The notes below the pieces were generated by a model, which did no database searches, had not been told where the DNA came from, and saw only the letters and a list, made by a program, of their open reading frames with translations. 64,000 nt of DNA from contig CAZVPI010000010.1 in assembly GCA_964628035.1 (NCBI GenBank), positions 35,502-99,501 on the forward strand, in the 5' to 3' direction. The DNA comes from UBA2199 sp964628035 (GTDB lineage Bacteria > Acidobacteriota > Aminicenantia > UBA2199). A program made the translations under genes and the position numbers. Below, piece by piece: positions 17,669-26,292 of this stretch (within the stretch, counting starts at the first letter, position 1; every line of letters begins with the position of its first letter).

Positions 17669-18586
17669 ATGAATGGAACGCGAATCCTGCTTGCGCTTGT
17701 CTTCCTGCTCCTGTGCGCTCTGCCGCTGAAATCCGATGACGCGGCGATCGTTGCGATCAAGAAGGCCTATGGCGAAACGGCCCAGGCCATCGCCAGGGCC
17801 CAGAAGGGAGAAGGAGGCCTGTACTGCACCGAGCTGGACGTCAACCGCCTGGGCGGCTCGTGGCGGGCGGTCGGCGACTATTCGAAAAAAGCGGCCTTCT
17901 GGTTCGCCGACCAGCCCGATTTCGTTGCCGCCGAGGGCAGAAGAAGGGAAGCGGCGCTGGCCAAGGTCGAGGTCAGGGAAAAGGCCGCTGCCTTGGAATG
18001 CTACCGCGAGTTCTTCTACCTGAACGGCGAGCCGGCGTTCTTTTTCAGCAAAAAGGACGGCGAGGGCGTAGATGAGCGGGTCTATTTCAAGGGCGGCAAG
18101 GCGTTTCTGCGCCTGTTGGGCAAGGAGGAGGGGGAAGCCGGCGACAGCGGGGCGGCGATCCTGCGCGAGGCCCGCTACTGGCAGGATCTGTTCCTGCTCT
18201 TCTTCGGCCCGCTCCCCGAGCCGTCAGGCCCTGCCGGCGGCAAGCACACCATCGACGACTGGCTGGCCGGCTGCCTGGGCAAGGAGGCCTCGACCCTGGG
18301 AACGAGGATCTGCCTGGGCCAGGCCTTCGACAAGTGGGACGCCGAGCTGAACCGGAAGTACCGGGCGCTGAACGGCAGGCTCGCTGCCAAGGCCCAGGCG
18401 GCGCTGCGCGAGGCCCAGCGGGGCTGGCTGGCCTTCCTCGACCTCGAGCTGGCCTGGCTGGCGCAATTCTACGGAGGCCTGGACGGCTCCATGTACGGCG
18501 TCATGCTGGCCGCCGACCGGGTCGAGCGGGTCAGGCGCAGGGCCTTGAATCTGGGCTCGCTCCTCGCCGTGCTGGAGGAGCCATAG
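17669..18586 (+). CDS. Exported LprI/DUF1311-type protein
   Basis: A 305-residue protein with a signal peptide (residues 1-22). The N-terminal part (about 25-185) is unassigned. The C-terminal part has the lysozyme-inhibitor LprI-like pattern: C...A, then FDKWDAELNRKYRALNGRL, then LREAQRGWLAFLDLE. Such domains occur in periplasmic proteins and some inhibit lysozyme; that role here is inference. The ATG at 17669 was chosen because upstream codons run through repeat sequence and the signal peptide starts here. Confidence 0.75.
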   Translation: MNGTRILLALVFLLLCALPLKSDDAAIVAIKKAYGETAQAIARAQKGEGGLYCTELDVNRLGGSWRAVGDYSKKAAFWFADQPDFVAAEGRRREAALAKVEVREKAAALECYREFFYLNGEPAFFFSKKDGEGVDERVYFKGGKAFLRLLGKEEGEAGDSGAAILREARYWQDLFLLFFGPLPEPSGPAGGKHTIDDWLAGCLGKEASTLGTRICLGQAFDKWDAELNRKYRALNGRLAAKAQAALREAQRGWLAFLDLELAWLAQFYGGLDGSMYGVMLAADRVERVRRRALNLGSLLAVLEEP

Positions 18587-18640
18587 CCGGCGCGGGTGCC
18601 GGCGCTTTCCGGCTCCCCGGCCGTTTCCGCAATCCCTAAC

Positions 18641-18669
18641 TTGCAAATCGATTTCCCTTGTGGTAAAAG
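18641..18669 (+). promoter_or_regulatory. Candidate extended -10 promoter
   Basis: TTGCAA (18641-18646), 17 bases, TAAAAG (18664-18669) preceded by TG and one base. It resembles the element at 8182-8211. The lipoprotein gene starts 23 bases later with a GGGAGGT ribosome-binding site. Confidence 0.45.
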
Positions 18670-18691
18670 GGGAAAAAAACGGGAGGTCGCA

Positions 18692-19108
18692 ATGAAAAAA
18701 ATAATGCTGCTCGTGGCGGTGCTGGCCCTTCTCTCCGCCTGCATCTGCAAGCCGGTGCTGGGCGGGCTGCCCGAAGGCAAGAAAGTCAAGGTGAACATCC
18801 AGGATAAATCCTTCAAGGGCGAGCTGCTCACGGTCACCAACGACCTGATCGTCATCCGCTACCAGGACAAGGAAAAGAAAAAAGAAGTCATCCTGGGCTG
18901 CCCGACGGGCGAGACCGAGATCGTCAAGGTGTCGCGCGGCTGCGGCCCGATCGTCGGCCTGCTGCAGAAAGACAGGAAATTCTCTTTCAAGGGCAAGCCC
19001 GCTGACAAGATCAACCAGAACGTCGTCGACCTCTCCCAGGATTCGCTGTACGCGTCCAAGATGCCCGACTGGATCAAGGAGCAGATGACGCCGTTCGGCC
19101 AGCAATAA
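18692..19108 (+). CDS. Small lipoprotein of unknown function
   Basis: A 138-residue protein with a lipoprotein signal ending LLSAC (lipidated Cys16). The mature part is Lys-rich with a predicted all-beta start (EGKKVKVNIQDKSFKGELLTV) resembling a small Sm-like/OB-type barrel, then a CPTGETEIV...RGCGPIVG stretch with two further cysteines. A strong GGGAGGT precedes the ATG at 18692, so upstream in-frame codons are not coding. I do not recognise the family; envelope location is inferred from the lipobox. Confidence 0.75.
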   Translation: MKKIMLLVAVLALLSACICKPVLGGLPEGKKVKVNIQDKSFKGELLTVTNDLIVIRYQDKEKKKEVILGCPTGETEIVKVSRGCGPIVGLLQKDRKFSFKGKPADKINQNVVDLSQDSLYASKMPDWIKEQMTPFGQQ

Positions 19109-19140
19109 CGCCGGTCCGCCCCGCCCGCATACGCCCGGCA

Positions 19141-19764
19141 GTGAGGAGACTGTTCGATCTCGGCCTGAACCTCGCTGTCGTGCTTTTTTCCCTCTGGCTG
19201 CACGATGGGGCGCGGGTGCGGGCGGCGCGGCGCCTCGGCGACGCCGGGGCGGCCTTCCGGCAGCGCTCTCCCGACAACCCGTTCGCCCGCGTCGACTGGA
19301 TCGGCAGCCTGCTGCTTCCCGCCTACCTGCTCTTCCGCAGCCTGCCCCTGCTGGGCTGGACCCGGAGCCTCGACCTGGACGAGGACAAGTTGCGCTCGCC
19401 CCGCCGCGACGGCCTGCTGATCGCCCTGGCCGGCCCGCTGGCCAACCTGCTGCTGGCCGTCGCCGGCATCGCCGCCTTCCGCGGCCTGGCCGCGGCCGGC
19501 ATGGCCGATTCGCCCTTGCTGATGAGGATGGCGCCCTTCTTCTGCCTCGCCAATGCCAACCTCTTCGTCTTCAACCTGCTGCCCATCCCGCCCCTGGCCG
19601 GCGCCATCGCCGCCGAGCGTTTCCTGGGCGGAGACGCCCTGTCGTGCTTTGAAGAAATCAAACCTTATGGCTTTCTATTGCTGCTGGTGGGAGTGTATTT
19701 CAATTTTTTCGATTTCATAACCATTCCAGTCAGTCGATTGGTCTATTCGCTTTTAGGGTTTTAG
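19141..19764 (+). CDS. M50 site-2 protease homologue with lost active site
   Basis: A 207-residue integral membrane protein aligned by eye with M50B site-2 proteases: a first helix ending in the metal motif, then RRLGDAGAAF, NPFARVDWIGSLLLP, LGWTRSLDLDEDKLRSPRRD and LAGPLANLLLA, all family-typical. The HExxH motif is HDGAR at residues 21-25, so only the first His remains, and the third ligand motif PPLDG reads PPLAG (Asp to Ala at 153). A zinc protease activity is therefore very unlikely. The start is GTG. It could act as a non-catalytic membrane scaffold or inhibitor. Confidence 0.8.
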   Translation: MRRLFDLGLNLAVVLFSLWLHDGARVRAARRLGDAGAAFRQRSPDNPFARVDWIGSLLLPAYLLFRSLPLLGWTRSLDLDEDKLRSPRRDGLLIALAGPLANLLLAVAGIAAFRGLAAAGMADSPLLMRMAPFFCLANANLFVFNLLPIPPLAGAIAAERFLGGDALSCFEEIKPYGFLLLLVGVYFNFFDFITIPVSRLVYSLLGF

Positions 19765-19784
19765 AGCCTCGATCTCCAGTGGTC

Positions 19785-19888
19785 GAGAAAGAGAGAGGGG
19801 TACAGAGGTAAAGTAAGAAAAATCAGGCATTGCCCCATACCCCTCTACCACGTTCCCACTTACCCTCTACCCCTTTACCACTTTTTTT
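19785..19888. repeat. Repeat spacer between convergent genes
   Basis: Holds one inverted and several direct copies of CTACCCCTTTACC-like words; the end runs into the stop of the ABC transporter gene. No gene is visible. Confidence 0.5.
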
Positions 19889-21703
19889 CTAGTCTCTGAT
19901 CTCCTGGTTCCTGAGCAGCTCCTGGTAATACGGGCATTTCTCCTTGAGCTCCTCGTGGCTGCCGTCGCCGACCAGCCCCTTGTCGTTGAAGCAGAGGATG
20001 CGGCCGGCCTGGCGGATGGTGCTCAGGCGGTGGGCGACGACGAACAGCGTCTTGCCGCGCACGACCTCGGGCAGCGAGGCGAAGATCGAGGCCTCGGTCG
20101 CGGAGTCCAGCGCCGAGGTCGGCTCGTCGAGGATGACGACGTCGGGGTCCTTGACCAGGGCGCGGGCGATGGCCAGCCTTTGCTTCTGCCCCTCGGAAAA
20201 GTTGACGCCGCGCTCGCCGACCTGCGAGGCGTAGCCGTCGGGGAGAGCGGCGATGAAGTCGTGGATGCCGGCGACGCGGGCCGCCGCCTGGATCTCGGCG
20301 TCGGAAGCGTCGGGATCGCCGTAGCGCAGGTTGTCGGCGATCGTCCCTTTCAGCAGGGTCGGCGACTGCGGTACGTAGCCGATGCGCCGGCGCAGCGAGC
20401 GCAGCTCCAATTCGCTTGCCGGCCGGCCGTCGACGCGGATCTCCCCTTTCTGCGGCCGGTAGAACTGCAGCAGCAGGCTGACCAGGGTGGTCTTGCCCAC
20501 GCCGCTGGGGCCGACGATGGCCGCGTGCTCGCCGGCCCCGACCCTGAACGAGACGTTCTCCAGCACCGTCTCCTTGCCGTTGTAGGAGAAGCCTACGTCG
20601 CGGAACTCCACTTCGCCGCGCAGCCTTTCGACCTTTCCCCCCTTCTCCTCGCCCTCCTCCGGGACCACGTCGAACAGGGCCGAGACCCGCTCCAGGGAGG
20701 CCATGGCCCCCTGCAGCTGGAAGTTGGCCGTGGCCAAAAACTGGGCCGGGCCGTAGACGAAGCCGACGTAGGACTGGAAGGCCAGCAGCGAGCCCAGGCT
20801 CCACTCGCCGCGGACGATCAGGACGGCGCCGCCGGCCAGCACGATCAGATAGGCCAGCTCGGGGGCGAAGTTGATCGCCAGGTTGGCCAGCTGGCCGAAG
20901 ACGTTCTGCTCCATGCCCAGCTGCAGCGCGGCGCGCAGTTTGCCGCTCAGCGCGCCCAGCGTCCTCTTTTCGGCGGCGAAGGCCTTGATCAGCGCGGTCT
21001 GCGAGAGCGACTCCTGCACCGACTGGTAGACCTCGGCGTGGCGCTCCATGCCGTGGTGGCTCAGCACGCGCAGCTTGCTTCCGAAGAAGCGGGCGGCGAC
21101 GAACATCAGCGGCAGCACCACCAGCACGGCCAGGGCCAGCCGCCAGTTCAGCAGCACCAGGAAGACGGCGCCGCCGACGAAGCGGACGAAGGAGGTGAAG
21201 ATGTGGACGATGGTCGAGGAGAAGAACCAGCGCACGCCGCCGACGTCGCCCAGCAGGCGCGACATCAGGTAGCCGGTCTCCTTGCCGTCGAAGAAGGCCT
21301 TGGGCAGGCGCAGGACGCGGTCGAACAGGGTCTGCTGGATCTCCAGCAGCACCTCCTGCTCGAAACGGGTGAAATAGTAGCTTTGCAGGATGCCGAAGAG
21401 GATGTTGGCGATCTTGATCGTGGCCAGGACCAGGATCACGCCCAGCAGCAGACGCAGCTGCCTGGCCAGGATGACCTTGTCGATCAGGAAGCGGGTGATC
21501 ATGGGGCCGGGGAAGGCCAGCAGCGAGGTCAGCAGGATCAGCCCCGCCCCCAGCGCCCCCTTCCGCCAGTGGCGCTTGATGATCGGCAGCAGGTTCTTCA
21601 GGGTTTCCCTGCTTTTGTTCCTGTCCCGCGCCGTCCGCGCGATCTTGTCCTCGGGCATCTTGCGCGACCAGGCGTTTTTCAGGTAGGAGAGCCAGGATTT
21701 CAT
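19889..21703 (-). CDS. ABC exporter, fused membrane and ATPase domains
   Basis: A 604-residue half-transporter of the MsbA/LmrA type: an N-terminal six-helix permease (about residues 50-340) and a C-terminal nucleotide-binding domain. Walker A GPSGVGKTT lies at about 397-405, the signature is FSEGQKQR, Walker B VVILDEPTSALD and the switch His is in VAHRLS. It would export lipids, drugs or peptides as a homodimer or heterodimer. It lies immediately upstream of, and divergent from, the radical SAM cassettes, so it is a candidate exporter for their product; this is inference. It lacks the C39 peptidase domain found in many bacteriocin exporters. Confidence 0.9.
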   Translation of the reverse strand: MKSWLSYLKNAWSRKMPEDKIARTARDRNKSRETLKNLLPIIKRHWRKGALGAGLILLTSLLAFPGPMITRFLIDKVILARQLRLLLGVILVLATIKIANILFGILQSYYFTRFEQEVLLEIQQTLFDRVLRLPKAFFDGKETGYLMSRLLGDVGGVRWFFSSTIVHIFTSFVRFVGGAVFLVLLNWRLALAVLVVLPLMFVAARFFGSKLRVLSHHGMERHAEVYQSVQESLSQTALIKAFAAEKRTLGALSGKLRAALQLGMEQNVFGQLANLAINFAPELAYLIVLAGGAVLIVRGEWSLGSLLAFQSYVGFVYGPAQFLATANFQLQGAMASLERVSALFDVVPEEGEEKGGKVERLRGEVEFRDVGFSYNGKETVLENVSFRVGAGEHAAIVGPSGVGKTTLVSLLLQFYRPQKGEIRVDGRPASELELRSLRRRIGYVPQSPTLLKGTIADNLRYGDPDASDAEIQAAARVAGIHDFIAALPDGYASQVGERGVNFSEGQKQRLAIARALVKDPDVVILDEPTSALDSATEASIFASLPEVVRGKTLFVVAHRLSTIRQAGRILCFNDKGLVGDGSHEELKEKCPYYQELLRNQEIRD

Positions 21704-21717
21704 AGGAGATCATTATA

Positions 21718-21949
21718 GAGCATTATCAGTGGTAGTGATAGTGGCTGCAGCAGTGATCAACAATCTGTCGTTATTCTTGATTCGTAATTCGTGATTCGAG
21801 AAAGTCGCGGCGGACTTTTTCTGGTGATTAGTAATGAGTGATTCGAGCAGCAATGGGGCGATCTTTTTTTACTTTTTCTTTTACCTTTCGAACGCCTTTC
21901 TATCTCACTTTACCCCTCTACCTCTCTACCCCTGTAGTTCCTTTTTTGT
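21718..21949. repeat. Composite repeat spacer before the RiPP region
   Basis: Contains GTGGTAGTGATAGTGG, GATTCGTAATTCGTGATTCG, GTGATTAGTAATGAGTGATTCG and the pyrimidine tract with CTTTTACCTTTCGAACGCC and TTTACCCCTCTACC. The word CTTTTACCTTTCGA(A/G)CGCC is nearly identical to one near 17540. On the minus strand a TATAAT at 21712-21717 precedes the ABC gene. No gene is visible. Confidence 0.6.
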
Positions 21950-21978
21950 TTGACAAATATCCCCCTTTGCCCTACACT
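21950..21978 (+). promoter_or_regulatory. Promoter of RiPP cassette 1
   Basis: TTGACA (21950-21955), 17-base spacer, TACACT (21973-21978), 47 bases before the first radical SAM gene. Confidence 0.7.
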
Positions 21979-22025
21979 ACCCCTTAACGCTTGTCCCAGT
22001 GCCTTTTGGGGCAACGGTTTTGCCA

Positions 22026-23471
22026 ATGAGCGGATTCGAGAAGAAGATCAAGTATTCCAGGTCGGGCGCGGTTTCGACCAACCTGTCCGGAGAAAACGCG
22101 ATCCTCTACAATGTCGGCACACACAAAGAAAAGGCAGTAAACGCGACCGCGCTCCTGGTCTGGAAAAACCTGGACGGCAGCCGCGATAGTGGAGAAATTT
22201 CCCGCATAGTGCTCAATAACTTTGAAGGCGCCCCGGAGGAGGAGATTCGCCGGGATGTCGAGGGATTTCTGGGCGAGCTCCTGGAGGGGGGATTCATCGA
22301 ACCGGCCGATGCCGACCGGCCGCCCCTGCCTGTTGAAGAGTATGTCCAGTTGTCTGACCGGCCTGGCGATTTCGACATCTCGCTGACCGGCAAGTGCAAC
22401 CTCCATTGCGAGTATTGCTTTTACGCCCACGAGATGCACGACCGCCCCGACCTTTCGCAAAAAGAGTGGTTCACTTTCTTCGATGAGCTGGGGCGGCTGG
22501 GAGTTCGCACCCTGACGCTGAGCGGCGGCGAGGTCTTTGTCCGCAAGGACCTTTTTGAATTGATCGACTACATCATCGAGAAACGGATGCGCTACTCGAT
22601 CCTCAGCAACGGCACGCTGATCGATGAGAAGATGATCTCGCGCTTGCAAGAGAAAAAGCGCCGGCTGCGGCTGAACTCCATCCAGGTCTCGATCGACGGC
22701 TCCTGCGCCGAGATCCATGACAAGAGCCGTGGCAAGGGATGCTTCGAGAAAGCCATCCGCGGCTTGCGCCTGCTCAAGGAGGCGGGCTTTCCGGCGACCT
22801 GCCGGGTGACCATCAACCGCCACAACGTCGACGATCTGGACAACATCGCCAGGCTGCTGCTGGATGATGTCGGGCTCCACAGCTTCGGCACCAACGACGC
22901 CATGCCCATGGGCGCCGGCTGCGACAACCAGGCCGGCATCACCCTTTTGCCACAGCAGCAATTGCAAGCCATGAAGGACCTTATCCGCCTGGAAAAGCAA
23001 TACAACGGCCGCATCAATGCCACGGCCGGTCCTTTGGCCAAGTGGAAATCATACGGCGAGATGGAGAACGCCAAAGCTACTGGCGAGAAGGCAGCCCGCT
23101 GGCAAATGGGCTTTCTCACCGCCTGCGGCTGCGTCTTCAACAAGCTGGCCGTGCATCACGACGGAATCATCACTCCCTGCAACATGCTGGCCGGGCTGGA
23201 GCTCGGCCGCGTGAACCGTGATCCGATCACAACGATCTGGAAGACCCACCCAACCCTCAAGGCGTTGAAGGACCGGAGGAAAATCCCCATGCAGGAAGTG
23301 CCGGGCTGCGAGGAGTGCGAGTGGGCTCCCTATTGCAATGGCAGCTGCCCCGGCCTGGCCCACACCATGACCGGCGACTTCAACATGGCCAACCCCCACG
23401 ATTGTTACAGGAATTTCCTGAAAGCGACAGGCCTGACTTCGAAGACGGTGCCATGGGGAAAATCAGAATGA
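22026..23471 (+). CDS. Radical SAM/SPASM maturase with N-terminal PqqD-like domain
   Basis: A 481-residue peptide-modifying enzyme candidate. Residues 1-95 look like a PqqD/RRE leader-binding domain (NATALLVWKNLDGS, EEEIRRDVEGFLGELLEGG). The radical SAM cluster motif CNLHCEYC has its cysteines at 124, 128 and 131, followed by LTLSGGEVF. The C-terminal SPASM region supplies extra cysteines (ACGCVFN, ITPCNML, GCEECEWAPYCNGSCPG, HDCYRNF) for auxiliary clusters. ATG at 22026 was preferred to GTG 21999 because the PqqD-like domain begins there; neither has a strong ribosome site. First gene of cassette 1, 16 bases before the tandem PqqD gene. Confidence 0.88.
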   Translation: MSGFEKKIKYSRSGAVSTNLSGENAILYNVGTHKEKAVNATALLVWKNLDGSRDSGEISRIVLNNFEGAPEEEIRRDVEGFLGELLEGGFIEPADADRPPLPVEEYVQLSDRPGDFDISLTGKCNLHCEYCFYAHEMHDRPDLSQKEWFTFFDELGRLGVRTLTLSGGEVFVRKDLFELIDYIIEKRMRYSILSNGTLIDEKMISRLQEKKRRLRLNSIQVSIDGSCAEIHDKSRGKGCFEKAIRGLRLLKEAGFPATCRVTINRHNVDDLDNIARLLLDDVGLHSFGTNDAMPMGAGCDNQAGITLLPQQQLQAMKDLIRLEKQYNGRINATAGPLAKWKSYGEMENAKATGEKAARWQMGFLTACGCVFNKLAVHHDGIITPCNMLAGLELGRVNRDPITTIWKTHPTLKALKDRRKIPMQEVPGCEECEWAPYCNGSCPGLAHTMTGDFNMANPHDCYRNFLKATGLTSKTVPWGKSE

Positions 23472-23487
23472 GCGACCTTATTCACGC

Positions 23488-24084
23488 ATGATCCCGGTTA
23501 ACGAGAACCTACGCTACACTCTCCAGGATGAGGTTGCCATCGAGGATTTTGACGATGGTTCCCTGATCTTCCTGGCCAGGCAGAAGAAACTCATCGAGAT
23601 CAACCACGCGGCCAGGAGGATACTCCGCTTGTTCAACGGCAGGCGCAGCCTGAAACAGGTGATCGTGAAAACAGCCCGCGATCACAAGATTAAGGAAAAC
23701 AGGGTGCGAAGGGACATCCAGGAGCTTGTCATAGATATGGGCGAAAAAGGCGTGCTGAAACCCATAGTAAAACTAAGCCGAAGGAGAAAAAAGATGGATA
23801 AATCGGCAGGTTTGTTGGCCAATCCCAAGATATCGCTGCGCGAGGAGGAAGACGGCGCCATCCTCTTCGATCCCGAAACCGACGGATTGCAGATCATCAA
23901 CCCAATAGGCTTACTTATATGGAAATTCATCCAGGTACACCCAAGAACCAGGACTGATATCGCGAATCATTTACTGAATAACTGTGAGGGAGTGCCTGAA
24001 GACCAAGTGGAGAAGGATGTTGATGATTTCGTTTCCGAATTACAGAGCAAATGTTTCATAAGAGAAATTGCAAATGACAAGTGA
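23488..24084 (+). CDS. Tandem PqqD-like (leader recognition) protein
   Basis: A 198-residue protein made of two PqqD-like domains in a row. The first (about 10-95) has INHAARRILRLFNGRRSLKQV; the second (about 105-195) has ILFDPETDGLQIINPIGLLIWKFI and EKDVDDFVSELQSKCF, close to ScmD-type proteins. PqqD-like domains bind the leader of a precursor peptide and present it to a radical SAM enzyme. Two copies could serve two enzymes or two leaders. The middle linker is Lys/Arg-rich with a Met start-like KKMDK, so it may have arisen by fusion of two genes. It overlaps the next gene by 11 bases. Base composition is more A+T-rich than the flanks. Confidence 0.82.
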   Translation: MIPVNENLRYTLQDEVAIEDFDDGSLIFLARQKKLIEINHAARRILRLFNGRRSLKQVIVKTARDHKIKENRVRRDIQELVIDMGEKGVLKPIVKLSRRRKKMDKSAGLLANPKISLREEEDGAILFDPETDGLQIINPIGLLIWKFIQVHPRTRTDIANHLLNNCEGVPEDQVEKDVDDFVSELQSKCFIREIANDK

Positions 24085-25237
24085 TTGCTGCGAATTTAAC
24101 GAGAATCAAGAGGAAAAGGCCCCAATAAACAAGTTGGATTTGCCGGAAGGAGTCCCGCCTTTATATACTTTCTATCTTTACATAACCAATGGCTGCAACC
24201 TGGCCTGCCGCCATTGCTGGATCACTCCGACATTTGTCAATGGCAAACCTTCCCCGGGCGATTGCCTCGATCTGGATTTATTGAGGCTGGCTGTGGAGGA
24301 AGGAAAATCGCTGGGCTTGCGAAACGCCAAGCTTACTGGAGGCGAACCGGTCCTCCATCCGCGTTTTGTTGAGATCGTCGATTACTTGAGTGCTGAGGAC
24401 ATCAAGCTGAATATGGAGACAAACGGTACGCTGATCGACGCTGACTTGGCCAAGCATCTGAAAAACAATTCATCCATGTGGCACATCTCGGTCAGCATCG
24501 ACAGCGTCAATCCGGAAAAGCACGATCAATTCCGGGGCGTGAAAGGGGCTTTCAATGCTGCAGTAAAAGGGATCGAGCATCTTGTGAACGCCGGTTTCAA
24601 GCCCCAGATCATCATGTGCCCGCATCGCGGCAACATCCAAGAAGTCGAGGACTTGGTCAAGTTGGCGGTCAGCCTGGGAGCAGGATCAGTCAAATTCAAC
24701 CCGGTAACGGCCACCGGCCGGGGACAGATCATGGAACAGCACGGTGAAACGCTTGATTCCGATGAAGTCATGCGGCTGGTTCGCTTCATCCGGGGCGAGT
24801 TGCAGGAACGCATGCCCATCCGTTTGATCATTTCTACTCCGCCCGCCTTGTCCACTATTAAGGAGCTCCTTCGGGAAAGAAGGGCCGGAGGCGAGTGCGG
24901 CGTGCGCCATATTTTGGGGATTCTCGGGGATGGGGAGATGGCTTTGTGCGGCATTGGGCGGAATATTCCGGAGCTGTGTTTCGGGCGCTTGGGGAAAGAC
25001 AGCCTGCGCGACACATGGGTCTCCCATCCAACCCTGGTGAAACTTCGAGAAGACCTGGATGGTGAGTTCCCGGGAATCTGCGGCGACTGCGTCCATGCCC
25101 GGCGCTGCCTGACGCAATGTGTGGCCAATAATTATGTGCGTACCGGAAAAATGGTCAATCCCGATCTGTTATGCACGGAAGCGGAACGCGGGAGAATCTT
25201 TCCGATCACCAGGAGACGGAGTTATGGGGAGAAATAG
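24074..25237 (+). CDS. Radical SAM/SPASM protein, ScmF-like
   Basis: A 387-residue radical SAM enzyme resembling ScmF of the SynChlorMet cassette: LPEGVPPLYTFYLYITNGCNLACRHCW at the start is characteristic. Cluster cysteines are at 41, 45 and 48, then LTGGEPVLHPRF and METNGTLI. The C-terminal SPASM-like part ends with CGDCVHARRCLTQCVANNY. It probably modifies the Cys-rich precursor encoded at the end of this operon; the reaction cannot be read from sequence. ATG 24074 overlaps the previous stop and was preferred to TTG 24068. Confidence 0.88.
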   Translation: MTSDCCEFNENQEEKAPINKLDLPEGVPPLYTFYLYITNGCNLACRHCWITPTFVNGKPSPGDCLDLDLLRLAVEEGKSLGLRNAKLTGGEPVLHPRFVEIVDYLSAEDIKLNMETNGTLIDADLAKHLKNNSSMWHISVSIDSVNPEKHDQFRGVKGAFNAAVKGIEHLVNAGFKPQIIMCPHRGNIQEVEDLVKLAVSLGAGSVKFNPVTATGRGQIMEQHGETLDSDEVMRLVRFIRGELQERMPIRLIISTPPALSTIKELLRERRAGGECGVRHILGILGDGEMALCGIGRNIPELCFGRLGKDSLRDTWVSHPTLVKLREDLDGEFPGICGDCVHARRCLTQCVANNYVRTGKMVNPDLLCTEAERGRIFPITRRRSYGEK

Positions 25238-25793
25238 TGATTCCCGTGCTTCCCAAAAAAACAAAAAACAGGACGTGCTTCAAAAAGGGGGTATTATTTT
25301 TCATGCGTCTTCCGTGAGCGTTTCGGGAAAAGCGCTTTTATTCTTGGGTCACTCCACTGCCGGCAAAAGCACGATCAGCCAGTTATTGTCGAAACGGTAT
25401 CCCATTATCGCTGACGACAAGGTCTTAGTAAGAGAAATGAAAACCAAGGACTGGCTGGTCCAAGATGCGAGTGATAAGTTCCGTGATTGGACCGGAACCG
25501 AACCTCCATTGGGCCGAGAAAAATTCCCGGTACTTGCAATCATGCGCATTTTTAAAGGACGTTCCACGCGAATTCAACCTCTCTCTCAAAGGGAAACATG
25601 CGGATACATGATGGATGCCATTTTTGAGAACGATTTTCAAAGAAACATTGAAGATTTATCGATACGAAAAGAATGGTTTGAACTAGCAGCAAAGATTTCT
25701 AGAAATATTGAGGGATGGCGCTTGACTTTTCCAAAAAGTGCAGTTATTATTGAAAATATTTCTCGTTTGTTCGAGAGGAATATTGAAAATTAG
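25224..25793 (+). CDS. HPr kinase-like P-loop protein
   Basis: A 189-residue protein related to the C-terminal kinase domain of HPr kinase/phosphorylase and to the kinases of lasso-peptide and Scm-type clusters. The P-loop GHSTAGKST spans residues 42-50, followed by IIADDKVLV, the expected acidic catalytic/metal site. It may phosphorylate the precursor peptide or a partner protein. The ATG at 25224 follows an AGGAGACGGAG site and overlaps the ScmF-like gene by 14 bases. The gene is clearly A+T-richer than the rest of the window, suggesting separate acquisition. Confidence 0.8.
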   Translation: MGRNSDSRASQKNKKQDVLQKGGIIFHASSVSVSGKALLFLGHSTAGKSTISQLLSKRYPIIADDKVLVREMKTKDWLVQDASDKFRDWTGTEPPLGREKFPVLAIMRIFKGRSTRIQPLSQRETCGYMMDAIFENDFQRNIEDLSIRKEWFELAAKISRNIEGWRLTFPKSAVIIENISRLFERNIEN

Positions 25794-25835
25794 AATTATG
25801 TTTTTTTGGGGAGACAATAACTAAAAGGAATTACA

Positions 25836-26126
25836 ATGAAAAAAACAAAATACGAAAAACCAATGAGTTTGGATGCTGGACGAGTTGCTGCTATTCAAGG
25901 AGCAAGTTGCAGTATTGGGTCAAGTGCAACAGATGGGTGCCGACCTGGAGGTGCAGCAATGCCAGGTGGGTGTGATTCTGGAACGGATCCAAACATGCAA
26001 TCGGTTTGCAGCGCGATGGGAACCAGTGCCACAAACAATTGTCAAACGGGTTCAAACGCGAATTTGGGCTGTGGCCCTGGATCTGCTGCCGGTTGGGGAT
26101 GTTTCACCGGAGATGGTGACAGCTAA
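25836..26126 (+). CDS. Cys/Gly-rich RiPP precursor with repeated C-x-x-G units
   Basis: A 96-residue peptide, last gene of cassette 1, 42 bases after the kinase with an AAAGGAATTACA leader. The first 20 or so residues (MKKTKYEKPMSLDAGRVAAI) look like a charged leader. From QGASC on, the rest is composed of Gly, Ser, Ala, Asn and seven Cys. The Cys occur as CSIG, CRPG, CDSG, CSAMG, CQTG, CGPG and CFTG, a clear repeated C-x-x-G pattern. No signal peptide or hydrophobic core. Position, composition and neighbours make it the likely substrate; it resembles the idea of ScmA but I cannot verify homology. Confidence 0.8.
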   Translation: MKKTKYEKPMSLDAGRVAAIQGASCSIGSSATDGCRPGGAAMPGGCDSGTDPNMQSVCSAMGTSATNNCQTGSNANLGCGPGSAAGWGCFTGDGDS

Positions 26127-26292
26127 GATTCTTTTTAGGATTAGAATTCTATGGAAAGAAGGTGTCAGATTTTTCATTACAATGTTTTTGCTGTTTGAAA
26201 GCTTCATGTCCTTGCCAATGTGCATTGGATTTTCCGGCTCCGTACAATTTGTCGATGCGGCGACAAATGAGAAGAAATTTTTCCCAGATAGT

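Noticed and set aside
19889..21703. ABC transporter as a dedicated bacteriocin exporter with leader peptidase
   Set aside because: No C39 peptidase domain; export of the RiPP product remains only a possibility from position.
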